Shown: positions 16,880-25,637, counted from the first letter of the stretch. The stretch: 64,000 nucleotides of DNA from Aquimarina sp. Aq107 (GCF_943733665.1 NZ_OX030782.1:1886501-1950500), one strand, 5' to 3'. Made by a program: numbers and translations. The notes: generated by a model from the sequence alone, not told the origin.

Positions 16880-18466
16880 ATGATTCAGTCCTATAAACAA
16901 CGTCCTAAATTAGAAGATAAGTATGATGCTATTATTATAGGATCTGGTATGGGAAGTTTAACAGTAGGAGCTATTTTGGCTAAAGAGGGTAAAAAGGTTC
17001 TTATTTTAGAACGTCATTATACGGCTGGTGGTTTTACACATATATTTAAACGCAAAGGATATGAGTGGGATGTAGGTATTCATTATATTGGAGGAGTACA
17101 GCAAGAGAATAGCCCTATTAGAAAGTTGTTTGATTATGTTTCTGATCGTAAATTAGCATGGGCCGATATGGGAGAAGTATATGATCGTATTATTATTGGC
17201 GATAGATCGTATGATTTTGTAAAAGGTGTTGAGAATTTTAGAAATAAAATACTAAGTTATTTCCCAGATGAAGAAAATGCAATTGATACTTATATTGATT
17301 TAGTTTTTAAATCAAATAAGGCAATGGGAGCCTTTTACAAAGAAAAAGTACTGCCTGGCTTTTTACGCTTTTTGATTGGAGGTTTCCTAAAAAGACCATA
17401 CTTGAAATATGCAGATCAAACCACATATCAAGTATTAAGTAAGCTTACTAAAAATGAAGAATTAATTAAAGTACTGTCTGCTCAATATGGTGATTATGGA
17501 TTGCCTCCAAAACAAAGTAGCTTTGCAATGCATGCTTCTGTTGCTAGACATTATTTTGGAGGAGGTAATTTTCCGGTTGGAGGTTCCTCTAAAATAGTGG
17601 AAACAATAGATCCTGTAATAGAATCTTCTTTAGGAACTATTCTGATTAATGCTGAGGTAGATGAAGTGATTATTGAGAATAATAGGGCAAAAGGAGTAAG
17701 AATGATAGATGGTAAGGAGTTTTATGCGGATACAATTATTAGCGGTACTGGAGTTTTTAATACTTTCGAAAAATTAATTCCTACCTCTATTAGTACCAAG
17801 TTAGGACTATTAGAACAATTACAGAAAGTTACACCTTCGGTATCTCACGCTTGTTTATATATGGGTTTTAAGAGTTCTCCCAAAGAATTAGAATTACCAA
17901 AGACTAATTTTTGGATATATCCAAATGATGGAGATCACGATACGTGCGTAGATCGTTACCTAAAAGATGAAACAGCTCCTTTTCCAGTAGTTTATGTTTC
18001 ATTTCCTTCTGCTAAAGATCCCGATTGGTCCAATAGATATCCTGGACGTAGCACGATTGATATTATAACTTTGGTACCATATGAAACTGTTTCGCAATGG
18101 AAAGATACCAGATGGATGAAACGAGGAGAGGATTATGAAACTTGGAAAGAACAGATATCTCAGCGTTTAATGAAGGAACTTTTTAAACAACTTCCACATT
18201 TAGAAGGACAGGTAGATCATTACGAACTTTCTACACCTTTAAGTACACAACATTTTGTGAATTATAAAAATGGAGAAATCTATGGAATTGATCATACACC
18301 TGATCGTTTTCGTCAGAAGTTTTTACAACCCAGAACACCTATCAAAGGATTATATCTAACAGGGCAGGATATTGTTACAGCTGGTGTTGGTGGTGCTTTA
18401 TTTGCAGGAGTTGTTACGGCATCTGCAGTTACAGGTATAAATTTTAAGAATAAGATTTTTGTGTAG
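16880..18466 (+). CDS. FAD-dependent oxidoreductase of the phytoene desaturase/retinol saturase family
   Basis: 528 residues. The N-terminal dinucleotide-binding motif is DAIIIGSGMGSLTVGAILA, followed by the conserved LILERHYTAGGFTHIFKRKG and the family signature EWDVGIHYIGG. The C-terminus has the FAD-contact segment GLYLTGQDIVTAGVGGALFA. These features match the CrtI/RetSat group, and the HYIGG region is closest to all-trans-retinol 13,14-reductase-like proteins rather than to classic phytoene desaturases. It probably reduces or isomerises a polyene or related lipid; the substrate is unknown and no carotenoid genes are near. A remnant of another flavoprotein gene starts at its 3' end. Confidence 0.85.
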   Translation: MIQSYKQRPKLEDKYDAIIIGSGMGSLTVGAILAKEGKKVLILERHYTAGGFTHIFKRKGYEWDVGIHYIGGVQQENSPIRKLFDYVSDRKLAWADMGEVYDRIIIGDRSYDFVKGVENFRNKILSYFPDEENAIDTYIDLVFKSNKAMGAFYKEKVLPGFLRFLIGGFLKRPYLKYADQTTYQVLSKLTKNEELIKVLSAQYGDYGLPPKQSSFAMHASVARHYFGGGNFPVGGSSKIVETIDPVIESSLGTILINAEVDEVIIENNRAKGVRMIDGKEFYADTIISGTGVFNTFEKLIPTSISTKLGLLEQLQKVTPSVSHACLYMGFKSSPKELELPKTNFWIYPNDGDHDTCVDRYLKDETAPFPVVYVSFPSAKDPDWSNRYPGRSTIDIITLVPYETVSQWKDTRWMKRGEDYETWKEQISQRLMKELFKQLPHLEGQVDHYELSTPLSTQHFVNYKNGEIYGIDHTPDRFRQKFLQPRTPIKGLYLTGQDIVTAGVGGALFAGVVTASAVTGINFKNKIFV

Positions 18467-18654
18467 GTAGACATGCTGCCACAGAATTAATTCATTTTGG
18501 CATGCAATTAGTTCAAGGAAATATGACATTAAATCATGTGATATCCACGGTTTTCAATTACCCCACGTTAGATGATTTATATAAATATGCTAGTTATAAT
18601 GGTTTAGGAAATATAGCAGGTGAAAAATTAAAAACTGCTGTAGAGAAGATATAA
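18463..18654 (+). pseudogene. Remnant of a soluble NAD(P)+ transhydrogenase (SthA-like) C-terminus
   Basis: Translating from 18463 gives about 63 residues ending in a stop at 18652-18654, without a proper start. The text includes HAATELIHFGMQLVQG, then VFNYPTLDDLYKYASYNGLG. This matches the C-terminal dimerisation domain of Si-specific pyridine nucleotide transhydrogenase (the family has xATELIHIGQ and FNYPTLAEAYKVAALDGL). No FAD- or NAD-binding part is present: in this frame the previous codon run hits a stop at 18451-18453, inside the preceding gene. So this is the 3' end of a deleted gene, overlapping the tail of the oxidoreductase gene by 4 bases. A frameshift-free last 190 bp suggests the deletion is not very old. 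Confidence 0.75.
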
Positions 18655-18922
18655 TCATATGCTTTTTTAGATGTAACTACTAATAATCTTATTTTTTATA
18701 GGATTTTTTCAGCAACTTCAATAATTATGTAGGATAAAAACATCCTGTTTAATTATTCAATATTGTTGTTCTTTTAACTCGTATAAGTACATTATGATCA
18801 ACAAAAACTGACTTACAAGGGTAACAAATCACTCTTCTATGATACATACATAAACTATGAGTCATATTTCTTTACATAAAAAGAGTTATGTCTTTAGTTC
18901 TAACAATAACTAAGTAACCATT

Positions 18923-19591
18923 ATGACAAGAGAAGAACATTTGGCATTTTGTAAAAAATGTACCAACAGAGAAATGGATCTTAAACAGGGTTTAGTATGT
19001 TCACTTACTAAAGAAAAGGCAAACTTTATAAATGATTGCCGTAATTTTAATTTAGATCCTACATATCAGGAACGATTTGATGATACAGAAGAATTACATA
19101 ATAATGTGGTAAAAAGTATTATAACCGATGACATTTTAAAAAAAATGAAATCAGAGCAAAACTACTCGTTAGCAGTCATCTCGGGTATTATTGTTGGAAT
19201 TATTGGTGCTTTATTATGGGGAGTAATAACATTGGCAACTGGATATCAAATAGGTTATATGGCACTAGCTATTGGCGCCGGTGTAGGTTTATCAATGAGG
19301 TATACAGGGAAAGGTGTTGATCAGATTTTTGGAATTACTGGAGCTGTTATTGCTGTTTTGAGTTGTTTTGCAGGTAATTTTTTTAGTATTATCGGTGCTA
19401 TTGCTAATTTAGAAAGTCTTGGATATTTAGAAACTCTTATATCTTTTGATTACTCGCTATTGGTACCCATGATGAAAGAAACTTTCAGTATCATGGATAT
19501 TTTGTTTTATGGTATTGCTGGTTTTGAAGGTTATAAATTTGCTTTTCGAGCTTTTACGGAGAAAGAACTGGAAGATTTTAAAAACAAATAG
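18923..19591 (+). CDS. Membrane protein with N-terminal four-Cys motif
   Basis: 222 residues. The N-terminus has four Cys (C10, C13, C26, C39, as CKKC...VCSLT...DCRNF), a spacing that could bind one zinc ion. From about residue 80 there are four membrane segments (SLAVISGIIVGIIGALLWGV, then GYMALAIGAGVGLSM, then ITGAVIAVLSCFAGNFFSII, and a last weaker one). The Cys motif is known to me from several membrane proteins of Bacteroidota with no assigned function. It stands alone; 270 bp upstream hold no further gene after the transhydrogenase remnant. Confidence 0.7.
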   Translation: MTREEHLAFCKKCTNREMDLKQGLVCSLTKEKANFINDCRNFNLDPTYQERFDDTEELHNNVVKSIITDDILKKMKSEQNYSLAVISGIIVGIIGALLWGVITLATGYQIGYMALAIGAGVGLSMRYTGKGVDQIFGITGAVIAVLSCFAGNFFSIIGAIANLESLGYLETLISFDYSLLVPMMKETFSIMDILFYGIAGFEGYKFAFRAFTEKELEDFKNK

Positions 19592-19680
19592 TTTTTGTTA
19601 ATATTTATACATTAAATAAATATGGATTGGCATCTTAATTAGTTGAAAAAGTTTCGATTATATAATCGAAATTGGAAATA

Positions 19681-19710
19681 TTGTCTTTTTTACGAGATGA
19701 ATTAATTTTG
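19681..19710 (+). promoter_or_regulatory. Promoter of the small lipoprotein gene
   Basis: TTG (19681-19683), 19 bp, TAATTTTG (19703-19710): full match to the Bacteroidota housekeeping promoter TTG-N17-23-TAnnTTTG. The start of transcription would be near 19717, about 20 bp before the ATG at 19738. Confidence 0.7.
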
Positions 19711-19737
19711 ATGTAATTATAAGAATTGTACTTTATA

Positions 19738-20307
19738 ATGAATAACATATGTAAACTTGTTATTATATCAACGATTGTTGTATCCTGCACCAGAAATGAT
19801 GAAGCAGAACGAATAGCTTTATTTGCTTGTTTGGAAAAAGGAGAAACTATTTCTAAACTAATTAGTTCTTCTAAAGTGAAAAAAATAAGTAAGGCTTTTA
19901 CTAATACACCTAATATAGACTATTTAGTAGAAATTATGGATGAAGAAGTGATGAAGCATGAAAGTTATATACTTAATGGTCCTAATATTTTTTATAACCC
20001 ATATGGGGATGAATATATTTATACTATTTATGCAAGTAAATGGATCGATAATGGCACAGATTGGGGATTGAATGATTATCTTTTTGTTATACAATTGGCA
20101 TTTAAATATGATGAAGATTCTAAAAAGATTTCTGTAGAAAATAGTAGAATCCTTAAAGATCATATAGGTTTTAAGAAATGGTGGTATTCATTTATGAGAT
20201 CCTATAATGAAAAAGGTTGCCGAAGAAATCTATGGGCAGAAACATATAATCTAATTCCGCCACCACCACCGCCTCCTACGATAGAAGACTGGATTTCTGT
20301 AAGATAA
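19738..20307 (+). CDS. Putative lipoprotein of unknown function
   Basis: 189 residues from the ATG at 19738, which opens a lipoprotein signal (MNNICKLVIISTIVVSC, lipobox Cys17); a TTG four codons upstream is rejected. The mature part has no recognisable domain; it contains ISKLISSSKVKKISKAF and an aromatic-rich segment (YTIYASKWIDNGTDWGLNDY). A run of seven prolines (PPPPPPP) precedes the last nine residues, an unusual low-complexity end. It has its own promoter at 19681-19710. Function unknown. Confidence 0.65.
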   Translation: MNNICKLVIISTIVVSCTRNDEAERIALFACLEKGETISKLISSSKVKKISKAFTNTPNIDYLVEIMDEEVMKHESYILNGPNIFYNPYGDEYIYTIYASKWIDNGTDWGLNDYLFVIQLAFKYDEDSKKISVENSRILKDHIGFKKWWYSFMRSYNEKGCRRNLWAETYNLIPPPPPPPTIEDWISVR

Positions 20308-20380
20308 TTGTTATTAGTTCATTGAATTGTATTAATTCTTAATTGGTTAGTATATACAAATCAAGATAGTCTAAGATAAT

Positions 20381-21346
20381 TTAATCATTTAGGCCCCAGT
20401 TATAATCTAGGTATTTTATTTCTGCATTGGGATCTACTTTTGTTGTAGAAAAGTTATTTATAAACGGGATTATACCTTTTTTGAAATCCACTTTATACCA
20501 TTCAAATATTTTACTTATTTCGATGGTTTTTTCTGAAATTTTGTTTTTTGTAGAATCGGTAATCCAGTTTTTGGAAAGTGTATTTAGTTGCGAATTTAAT
20601 TTAGAAGGAAGAAAAGCACCTTTCATTAACTTAGGACAAGAAATAGCAGCACAATTAAATGCTACGTGTAATCTAGGTTCATTAAAATTAGGACGTACAA
20701 TAGAGTTTTCTATTTGATTTAGAGAATAGGTGTTATTTCCAGATTCTATAAATTTTTTGTCCCATGGTTTACCATTGTTTATATCTTTAATACTTTTTAC
20801 CGGATAATTATTGGCTATTAAATGAATTGTAGCAGCGTTATATAAGTTAAACCAATATGCTAATTTTTCATTTTTTGTCCAATCTTTTGTTGGAGGAGTA
20901 TTCTTAAGATGTGCTAGATAATTGTCTATTTTGGATATATCGGATTTAAAAGCATTATAATTTACTTTACCCAAAGGAGATACGTGTTTTTTTGTTAATT
21001 GATCCCAAGCCGTATGATCAGGTTTTTTCTGTTCAATAACTTCTATTTTAATCTCTTTTTTTTCTTCTTTATCACCTGCATTGGTTTCTTTCACTATCTC
21101 TTTGTCTTTAGATACTTTTACAGCGGTTTCCGGTTCTATTAATCCATTGGCCTCAATAACAGAGTCCTTTATTTCTTTAACTTCTCTTTTTTCATCAGTA
21201 ACAGTGGTATGATCCGAAGTATTTTTGACATGAGTGGTATCTATAGATGTAGAACTTTCAGATTGAATATTAAATTTTTCTTCTTTTTTGTTAGAAGTAC
21301 ATCCGAGAATAAAAAAAATAGCTAATACAATGGATATTTTTTGCAT
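20381..21346 (-). CDS. DUF547 domain lipoprotein
   Basis: About 321 residues. The chosen start opens a lipoprotein signal (MQKISIVLAIFFILGC); an ATG 12 codons upstream is also in frame. After the lipobox comes a ~90-residue Ser/Thr/Glu/Lys-rich linker without structure. The DUF547 domain fills the C-terminal ~200 residues with its typical parts: KVNYNAFKSD, KLAYWFNLYNAATIHLI, and VAFNCAAISCPKLMKGAF. Function of DUF547 is not established; a thiol-protease-like role has been proposed for related folds, and the conserved Cys, His and Asn here would allow that. It lies 50 bp (14 bp from the upstream ATG) after the minus-strand lipoprotein gene upstream and is probably co-transcribed with it. Confidence 0.8.
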   Translation of the reverse strand: MQKISIVLAIFFILGCTSNKKEEKFNIQSESSTSIDTTHVKNTSDHTTVTDEKREVKEIKDSVIEANGLIEPETAVKVSKDKEIVKETNAGDKEEKKEIKIEVIEQKKPDHTAWDQLTKKHVSPLGKVNYNAFKSDISKIDNYLAHLKNTPPTKDWTKNEKLAYWFNLYNAATIHLIANNYPVKSIKDINNGKPWDKKFIESGNNTYSLNQIENSIVRPNFNEPRLHVAFNCAAISCPKLMKGAFLPSKLNSQLNTLSKNWITDSTKNKISEKTIEISKIFEWYKVDFKKGIIPFINNFSTTKVDPNAEIKYLDYNWGLND

Positions 21347-21396
21347 AATGTTTTTAGTTTTAATGCTAGAAGATTGGGTCATATTAAGATAGATAA

Positions 21397-21990
21397 TTAT
21401 TTTTTACAATCTACAGAAATTTGTATTCCATTTAATTTATTCCATATGGAATGATCAATTTCTTTTGGAGATATTCTAAAGATTACTAGATGTTTATTGA
21501 GATTGTTACAAGGGATGTAGTTCGCTATTATATTTAAAGTAACTTCTTTTTTAGTTGTAAAAGCATCATAAGTAATTACTTGACCAGCATAAGATACATT
21601 ATCGATTTTCTCAAAAAATGCTTTAGTTTTTTTGATTTTTGAAGAAGTATCAGAAGAAGAAGTGGTATTTCCCAGCATAAGTCCATTAAAATAATCTTCT
21701 AATTGAGATTCTAAAATAGTACTAGATAATGCCGGGCTTTCATCTAAATACCAAAGAAAAGCATAAGAAAAGTAATCTTCAGCACCTTCTTTACCCCAAC
21801 CAGGAGCAAATCGAACATATTCCGTACCTTTATAGTCAAGTGACGGAGCAAACGATAATGGAAACTCGATGGTTTCTTTTCTCCAATTATCGGGAGCTAA
21901 TAAATAATTCGTAGCAGAATCTTCTTTTTTACAACCAAAGAATAATAAATTAATAATGATAAAAAATGGTATGGTTTTTGGATTTATCAT
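21397..21990 (-). CDS. Lipoprotein of unknown function
   Basis: 197 residues. The signal peptide MINPKTIPFFIIINLLFFGC ends with a lipobox Cys20. The mature domain begins with a Trp-rich segment (LLAPDNWRKETIEFPLSFAP, then VRFAPGWGKEGAEDYFSYAF), a pattern I associate with unnamed small lipoproteins of Bacteroidota. Probably first gene of a two-gene unit with the DUF547 lipoprotein downstream. Function unknown. Confidence 0.65.
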   Translation of the reverse strand: MINPKTIPFFIIINLLFFGCKKEDSATNYLLAPDNWRKETIEFPLSFAPSLDYKGTEYVRFAPGWGKEGAEDYFSYAFLWYLDESPALSSTILESQLEDYFNGLMLGNTTSSSDTSSKIKKTKAFFEKIDNVSYAGQVITYDAFTTKKEVTLNIIANYIPCNNLNKHLVIFRISPKEIDHSIWNKLNGIQISVDCKK

Positions 21991-22026
21991 AAGGAAATGT
22001 TTATTTTAAGACAATATAGATACTAA

Positions 22027-22059
22027 TTGTAAAATTATATATTGTTTTTTATAAATTTG
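22027..22059 (+). promoter_or_regulatory. Promoter of the M28-like gene
   Basis: TTG (22027-22029), 22 bp, TAAATTTG (22052-22059). Both boxes and spacing fit the Bacteroidota consensus. Transcription would start near 22066, giving a leader of about 33 nt. Confidence 0.65.
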
Positions 22060-22098
22060 TTAGAAGGAAAGGAAAAATAAGAATACAAAAATTTTAAA

Positions 22099-22983
22099 AT
22101 GAAATTATATAGGTTTAGAACATTACTATTATTGATTTTTTGCGTTCAGATTTCAGTAGCTCAATCATTGACTGATCAAGAAGAAGCAGAAATTATTAAT
22201 ATCCAGAAGGATATTGTTGGTAAACTAACTGGGCATATTCCTATTAAAGGAAAGAGGAAATTATCTAGTAGAGCCAGTAATTCGGAAAGAAAAATTACAG
22301 CCGATTATTTGTTTAATTACCTTAAAGATTTAGGAATTAAAGCAAAACGAAATAATTACAACGTTCAGGATAAGAAAGGGAATCAATATAATGGCTCTAA
22401 TATATATGCCGAGATTCCAGCTACGAATGGAAGCGATGAATATATAGTTTTAGGAGCTCATTATGATACAGCAGAAGGAAGTCCTGGAGCAGTTCATAAT
22501 GCTACAGGAGTTGCACTAACTTTATATGTAACAGAAAAAATAACCAAATTAGCCAATCGAAATATTAATTTTATGATTGTATTTTTTGACCAACAGGAAA
22601 CTAATATGATTGGATGTAGAATGTTTGTTAAAAAACTACAAGACGATAAATACAATGTAAATTCTATGCATCGCGTGGATTATGTAGGATGGGATAATGA
22701 CGAAGATAGAGCGATCGAATTGTTAGCATCTAACATAAGTCTAGAATCAGCATATCGATTAGAATCCGGTGTGCCTGTTTTTAAAAGAAGAGTATCAACT
22801 CCAGAGACTCGAGTATTTTCTACTTTAGGATATGATACAATAACAATAACTGCAGAGTTAATGAATGGAGATAATTCTCCATATGTACACCAGTCCGAAG
22901 ATAAATATACTACTGTGAATTTTAAATACTTAGCATCTACTTCTTATATAGTTTCTAAAGTAATGAAATCACTTTCTAAATAA
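22099..22983 (+). CDS. M28-family metallopeptidase homologue, probably catalytically altered
   Basis: 294 residues with a signal peptide (cleavage after ISVAQ, residue ~22). The M28 aminopeptidase fold is recognisable from GAHYDTAEGSPGA through VDYVGWDND to VHQSEDKY. Of the five zinc ligands, His121, Glu167, Asp194 and His264 are present, but the bridging Asp of the usual GADDNASG is replaced by His133 (PGAVHNATG). The general-base Glu of the EE pair is Gln166 (FFDQQETNM). Either the protein is a pseudo-enzyme that binds substrate or metal without cleaving, or it uses a different mechanism. It is located in the periplasm or outside. It converges on thrC with a shared terminator. Confidence 0.8.
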   Translation: MKLYRFRTLLLLIFCVQISVAQSLTDQEEAEIINIQKDIVGKLTGHIPIKGKRKLSSRASNSERKITADYLFNYLKDLGIKAKRNNYNVQDKKGNQYNGSNIYAEIPATNGSDEYIVLGAHYDTAEGSPGAVHNATGVALTLYVTEKITKLANRNINFMIVFFDQQETNMIGCRMFVKKLQDDKYNVNSMHRVDYVGWDNDEDRAIELLASNISLESAYRLESGVPVFKRRVSTPETRVFSTLGYDTITITAELMNGDNSPYVHQSEDKYTTVNFKYLASTSYIVSKVMKSLSK

Positions 22984-23009
22984 ATTTAGACATAAATAAA
23001 AATATTCTA

Positions 23010-23045
23010 AAAAGAGTTTCTTCTTAACTAAGAAGAAACTCTTTT
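23010..23045. terminator. Bidirectional terminator between the M28-like gene and thrC
   Basis: A 16-bp stem (23010-23025 with 23030-23045), loop AACT. It overlaps the last codons and stop of thrC. On the minus strand the stem is followed by TTAGAATATTTTTATTT, which closes the thr operon. Confidence 0.85.
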
Positions 23046-24313
23046 AGTTTGTTATAATCATTGGTTTTAATGCTAACTTTTTCTTTGTTCATTACTTTTT
23101 GAATCTGCGGAGGAATTGATATTTTAGTATCTAAAGTTTCTTCGACAATATCCAAGAATTTAACAGGATGAGCGGTTTCTAAAAATACTCCGTATTCATT
23201 TTCTTTTAAATTATACTCTTTTAATCCAAGATAACCGACTGCTCCGTGAGGATCTGCTATATATTTTGTCTCTTGATAAACTTCTTTCATAGCCTGTTTT
23301 GTACTCTGATCATTAAAACTATAAGCAGAAAAGCTACTTTTTAAAGATTCGAAGTTATTATCGAATAATTGTTGAATTCTAATAAAATTACTTGGATTAC
23401 CTACATCCATAGCATTAGATATAGTTGCTTTAGAAGGTTTTGGATCATAATCTTTCGTATTCATATATCTAACAACAGTATCATTTACATTGGTAGCAGC
23501 TACAAAATGCTTGACAGGAAGTCCTAATTTATGAGCTACAATCCCGGCACAAATATTTCCGAAATTACCACTTGGAACAGAAAATACAATATCTTTTCCT
23601 TTACTTTTCAATTGTTTATAAGCAAAAACGAAATAGAATAATTGTGGTAACCATCTTGCGATATTGATAGAATTGGCAGAGGTTAATTGTTTATGATCTG
23701 TAATACTTTTATCTAGAAATGCTTTTTTTACCATATCCTGACAATCATCAAATACGCCATCTACTTCTAGCGCTGTTATATTTTGTCCAAGTGTTGTTAA
23801 TTGTCTTTCTTGTATATCACTAACTTTACCAGAAGGGTATAAAATAACCACATCTACACCTTTTACTCCAAGAAAACCTTGTGCTACTGCACCTCCAGTA
23901 TCGCCAGATGTAGCTACTAATACGGTAACTTTATTATCATTGTTTCTATTAAAATATTCTAGACAACGTGCCATAAATCGAGCACCTACATCTTTAAAAG
24001 CCATTGTAGGCCCATGGAAAAGCTCTAACGTACCTATATTTTCTTTGATATCAATTACAGGAAAATCAAAACTGAGTACATCTTTTAGAATATCTTTTAA
24101 TTCTGTATCAGGAATCTCATCACCCACGAATTGTTTAATAGTTTGAAAACCAATTTCTATGGTGTCTAAATTTTCAATAGTATCAAAAAAAGATGAAGGT
24201 AAAGGAGTTATATTTTCAGGAAAATATAGACCTTTATCTGGAGCTAATCCTTTTATAACTGCTTCAGAAAAAGGTACTTTAGGAGCGTTATTATGTAAAC
24301 TATAATATTGCAT
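23024..24313 (-). CDS. thrC: Threonine synthase
   Basis: 429 residues. A PLP enzyme that converts O-phosphohomoserine to threonine, the last step of the pathway. The N-terminal signature MQYYSLHNNAPKVPFSEAVI, the PLP lysine K107 in TMAFKDVGARFMAR, the SGDTGGAVAQGF phosphate loop and SVPSGNFGNICAG are all seen. Length and layout match the bacterial ThrC type with a domain of about 430 residues. Last gene of thrA-thrB-ridA-thrC; 19 bp separate it from ridA. Confidence 0.97.
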   Translation of the reverse strand: MQYYSLHNNAPKVPFSEAVIKGLAPDKGLYFPENITPLPSSFFDTIENLDTIEIGFQTIKQFVGDEIPDTELKDILKDVLSFDFPVIDIKENIGTLELFHGPTMAFKDVGARFMARCLEYFNRNNDNKVTVLVATSGDTGGAVAQGFLGVKGVDVVILYPSGKVSDIQERQLTTLGQNITALEVDGVFDDCQDMVKKAFLDKSITDHKQLTSANSINIARWLPQLFYFVFAYKQLKSKGKDIVFSVPSGNFGNICAGIVAHKLGLPVKHFVAATNVNDTVVRYMNTKDYDPKPSKATISNAMDVGNPSNFIRIQQLFDNNFESLKSSFSAYSFNDQSTKQAMKEVYQETKYIADPHGAVGYLGLKEYNLKENEYGVFLETAHPVKFLDIVEETLDTKISIPPQIQKVMNKEKVSIKTNDYNKLKEFLLS

Positions 24314-24332
24314 TTTTAATCTAGTTTTAGTA

Positions 24333-24698
24333 TTATGAAACTATAGCAGAGAATTCAATCTCTACTAAAATATTGGGATCAATTAGTTTAGAAACTTCTA
24401 CCATGGATGTTACAGGTTTTATTTTGCCAAAGTATTCTCCATGAGCTTTACCAATTTCTTCCCATTTGCTAATGTCTGTACAGTATATTCTCGTTCTAAT
24501 TATTTGATTTAAATTAGCATTGAATTCTTTTAGTACATTCTTTACAGACTCAATAATAGCTTTAGTTTGCTCATATTCGTTTTCTCCAGGAGCTGTTGTT
24601 CCCGATACTTCGATAGTATTACCAATTTTAATGGCTCTTGAATATCCTACAATATCTTCCCAAGGAGAACCTGTTGCTATTTTTTTAATTTCTTGCAT
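24333..24698 (-). CDS. ridA: RidA-family protein (enamine/imine deaminase)
   Basis: 121 residues, normal for the Rid (YjgF/YER057c/UK114) family. Conserved features are the substrate-anchoring Arg in IIRTRIYCTDI, the GEYFG segment, and the closing VEIEFSAIV. Canonical RidA hydrolyses reactive enamine intermediates such as 2-aminocrotonate, released when threonine dehydratase acts on threonine. Its place inside the threonine operon, one base after thrB, makes a role in handling threonine-derived intermediates likely; this is inference. It could also belong to another Rid subgroup, since I cannot place it exactly without comparison. Confidence 0.85.
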   Translation of the reverse strand: MQEIKKIATGSPWEDIVGYSRAIKIGNTIEVSGTTAPGENEYEQTKAIIESVKNVLKEFNANLNQIIRTRIYCTDISKWEEIGKAHGEYFGKIKPVTSMVEVSKLIDPNILVEIEFSAIVS

Positions 24699-24699
24699 A

Positions 24700-25623
24700 T
24701 CAATTAATTATTTTAACTCCTTGACTATTGATTTTAGAAATATGAATATCAAAGTCAAGTCCTGTTTTTGTATACACTTTATGTATTGCGTTTCCTACGT
24801 TTTTAGCGGTGGTCATACTTTTGCTTAAAGCAAATATTGAAGGTCCAGAACCTGAAATTCCACATCCTAAGGCACCTTCTGCAATGGCTGCTTTTTTAAC
24901 GTTTTCAAATTCCGGAATTAGAATCGATCGCATAGGTTCAATGATCACATCTTCTAAACTACGACCTATTAGATCATAATCCTCGGTAAAAAGGCCAGAT
25001 ATAAAACCTCCAACGTTACCCCATTGATGTATTGCTTGCTTTAATGTTACATTTTGCTTTATAACGGATCGTGCATCCGAAGTTTTTACTTCAATTTGAG
25101 GATGAATAACAGTCATCACTAAATCATCAGGCGTGTGTAATTTGATCACATCCAATGGGGCATAACTTCGCACTAAAGTAAATCCACCTAATAGGGCAGG
25201 AGCAACATTATCTGCATGGGCATTTCCACTTGCAAGTTTTTCTCCTTCCATTGCGAATTCGACTAATTTATGAGGAGAAAAAGGATGATCCAATAGATGA
25301 TTTACAGCCCAAACAGCTCCTGCACTACTAGCAGCACTACTGCCTATACCACTTCCTGCTTTGATTTTCTTGTAAATTTCAATATCTACTCCAATTTCAT
25401 TTTTATAATTCGCTAATAAAGCCTCTACAGCAACACCAGCTACATTTTTTTTAGTATCTAAAGGGAGGTCAGCACCCTCGATTTTTGTAATTCTTACACC
25501 TGGATTGGGTGTAAGTGATATGATCATTTCATCTCCTACAGTATCTAAACAGCAACCTAGTACATCAAATCCACAAGAAAGATTCGCTACGGTAGCTGGA
25601 GCAAAGATCTTTATACTTTTCAT
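24700..25623 (-). CDS. thrB: Homoserine kinase
   Basis: 307 residues of the GHMP kinase superfamily. The N-terminal motif FAPATVANLSCGFDVLGCC and the ATP loop GSGIGSSAASSAGAVWAV are both clear, and GCGISGSGPSIFALS near the C-terminus is the third GHMP motif. It phosphorylates homoserine with ATP to O-phosphohomoserine, the ThrC substrate. The gene follows thrA by 14 bp and precedes ridA by one base, so it is firmly within the operon. Confidence 0.97.
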   Translation of the reverse strand: MKSIKIFAPATVANLSCGFDVLGCCLDTVGDEMIISLTPNPGVRITKIEGADLPLDTKKNVAGVAVEALLANYKNEIGVDIEIYKKIKAGSGIGSSAASSAGAVWAVNHLLDHPFSPHKLVEFAMEGEKLASGNAHADNVAPALLGGFTLVRSYAPLDVIKLHTPDDLVMTVIHPQIEVKTSDARSVIKQNVTLKQAIHQWGNVGGFISGLFTEDYDLIGRSLEDVIIEPMRSILIPEFENVKKAAIAEGALGCGISGSGPSIFALSKSMTTAKNVGNAIHKVYTKTGLDFDIHISKINSQGVKIIN

Positions 25624-25637
25624 TTTAACATTGAGAT

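Noticed and set aside
20381-20717. Plus-strand frame opposite the DUF547 gene
   Set aside because: It is antisense to a well-supported domain.
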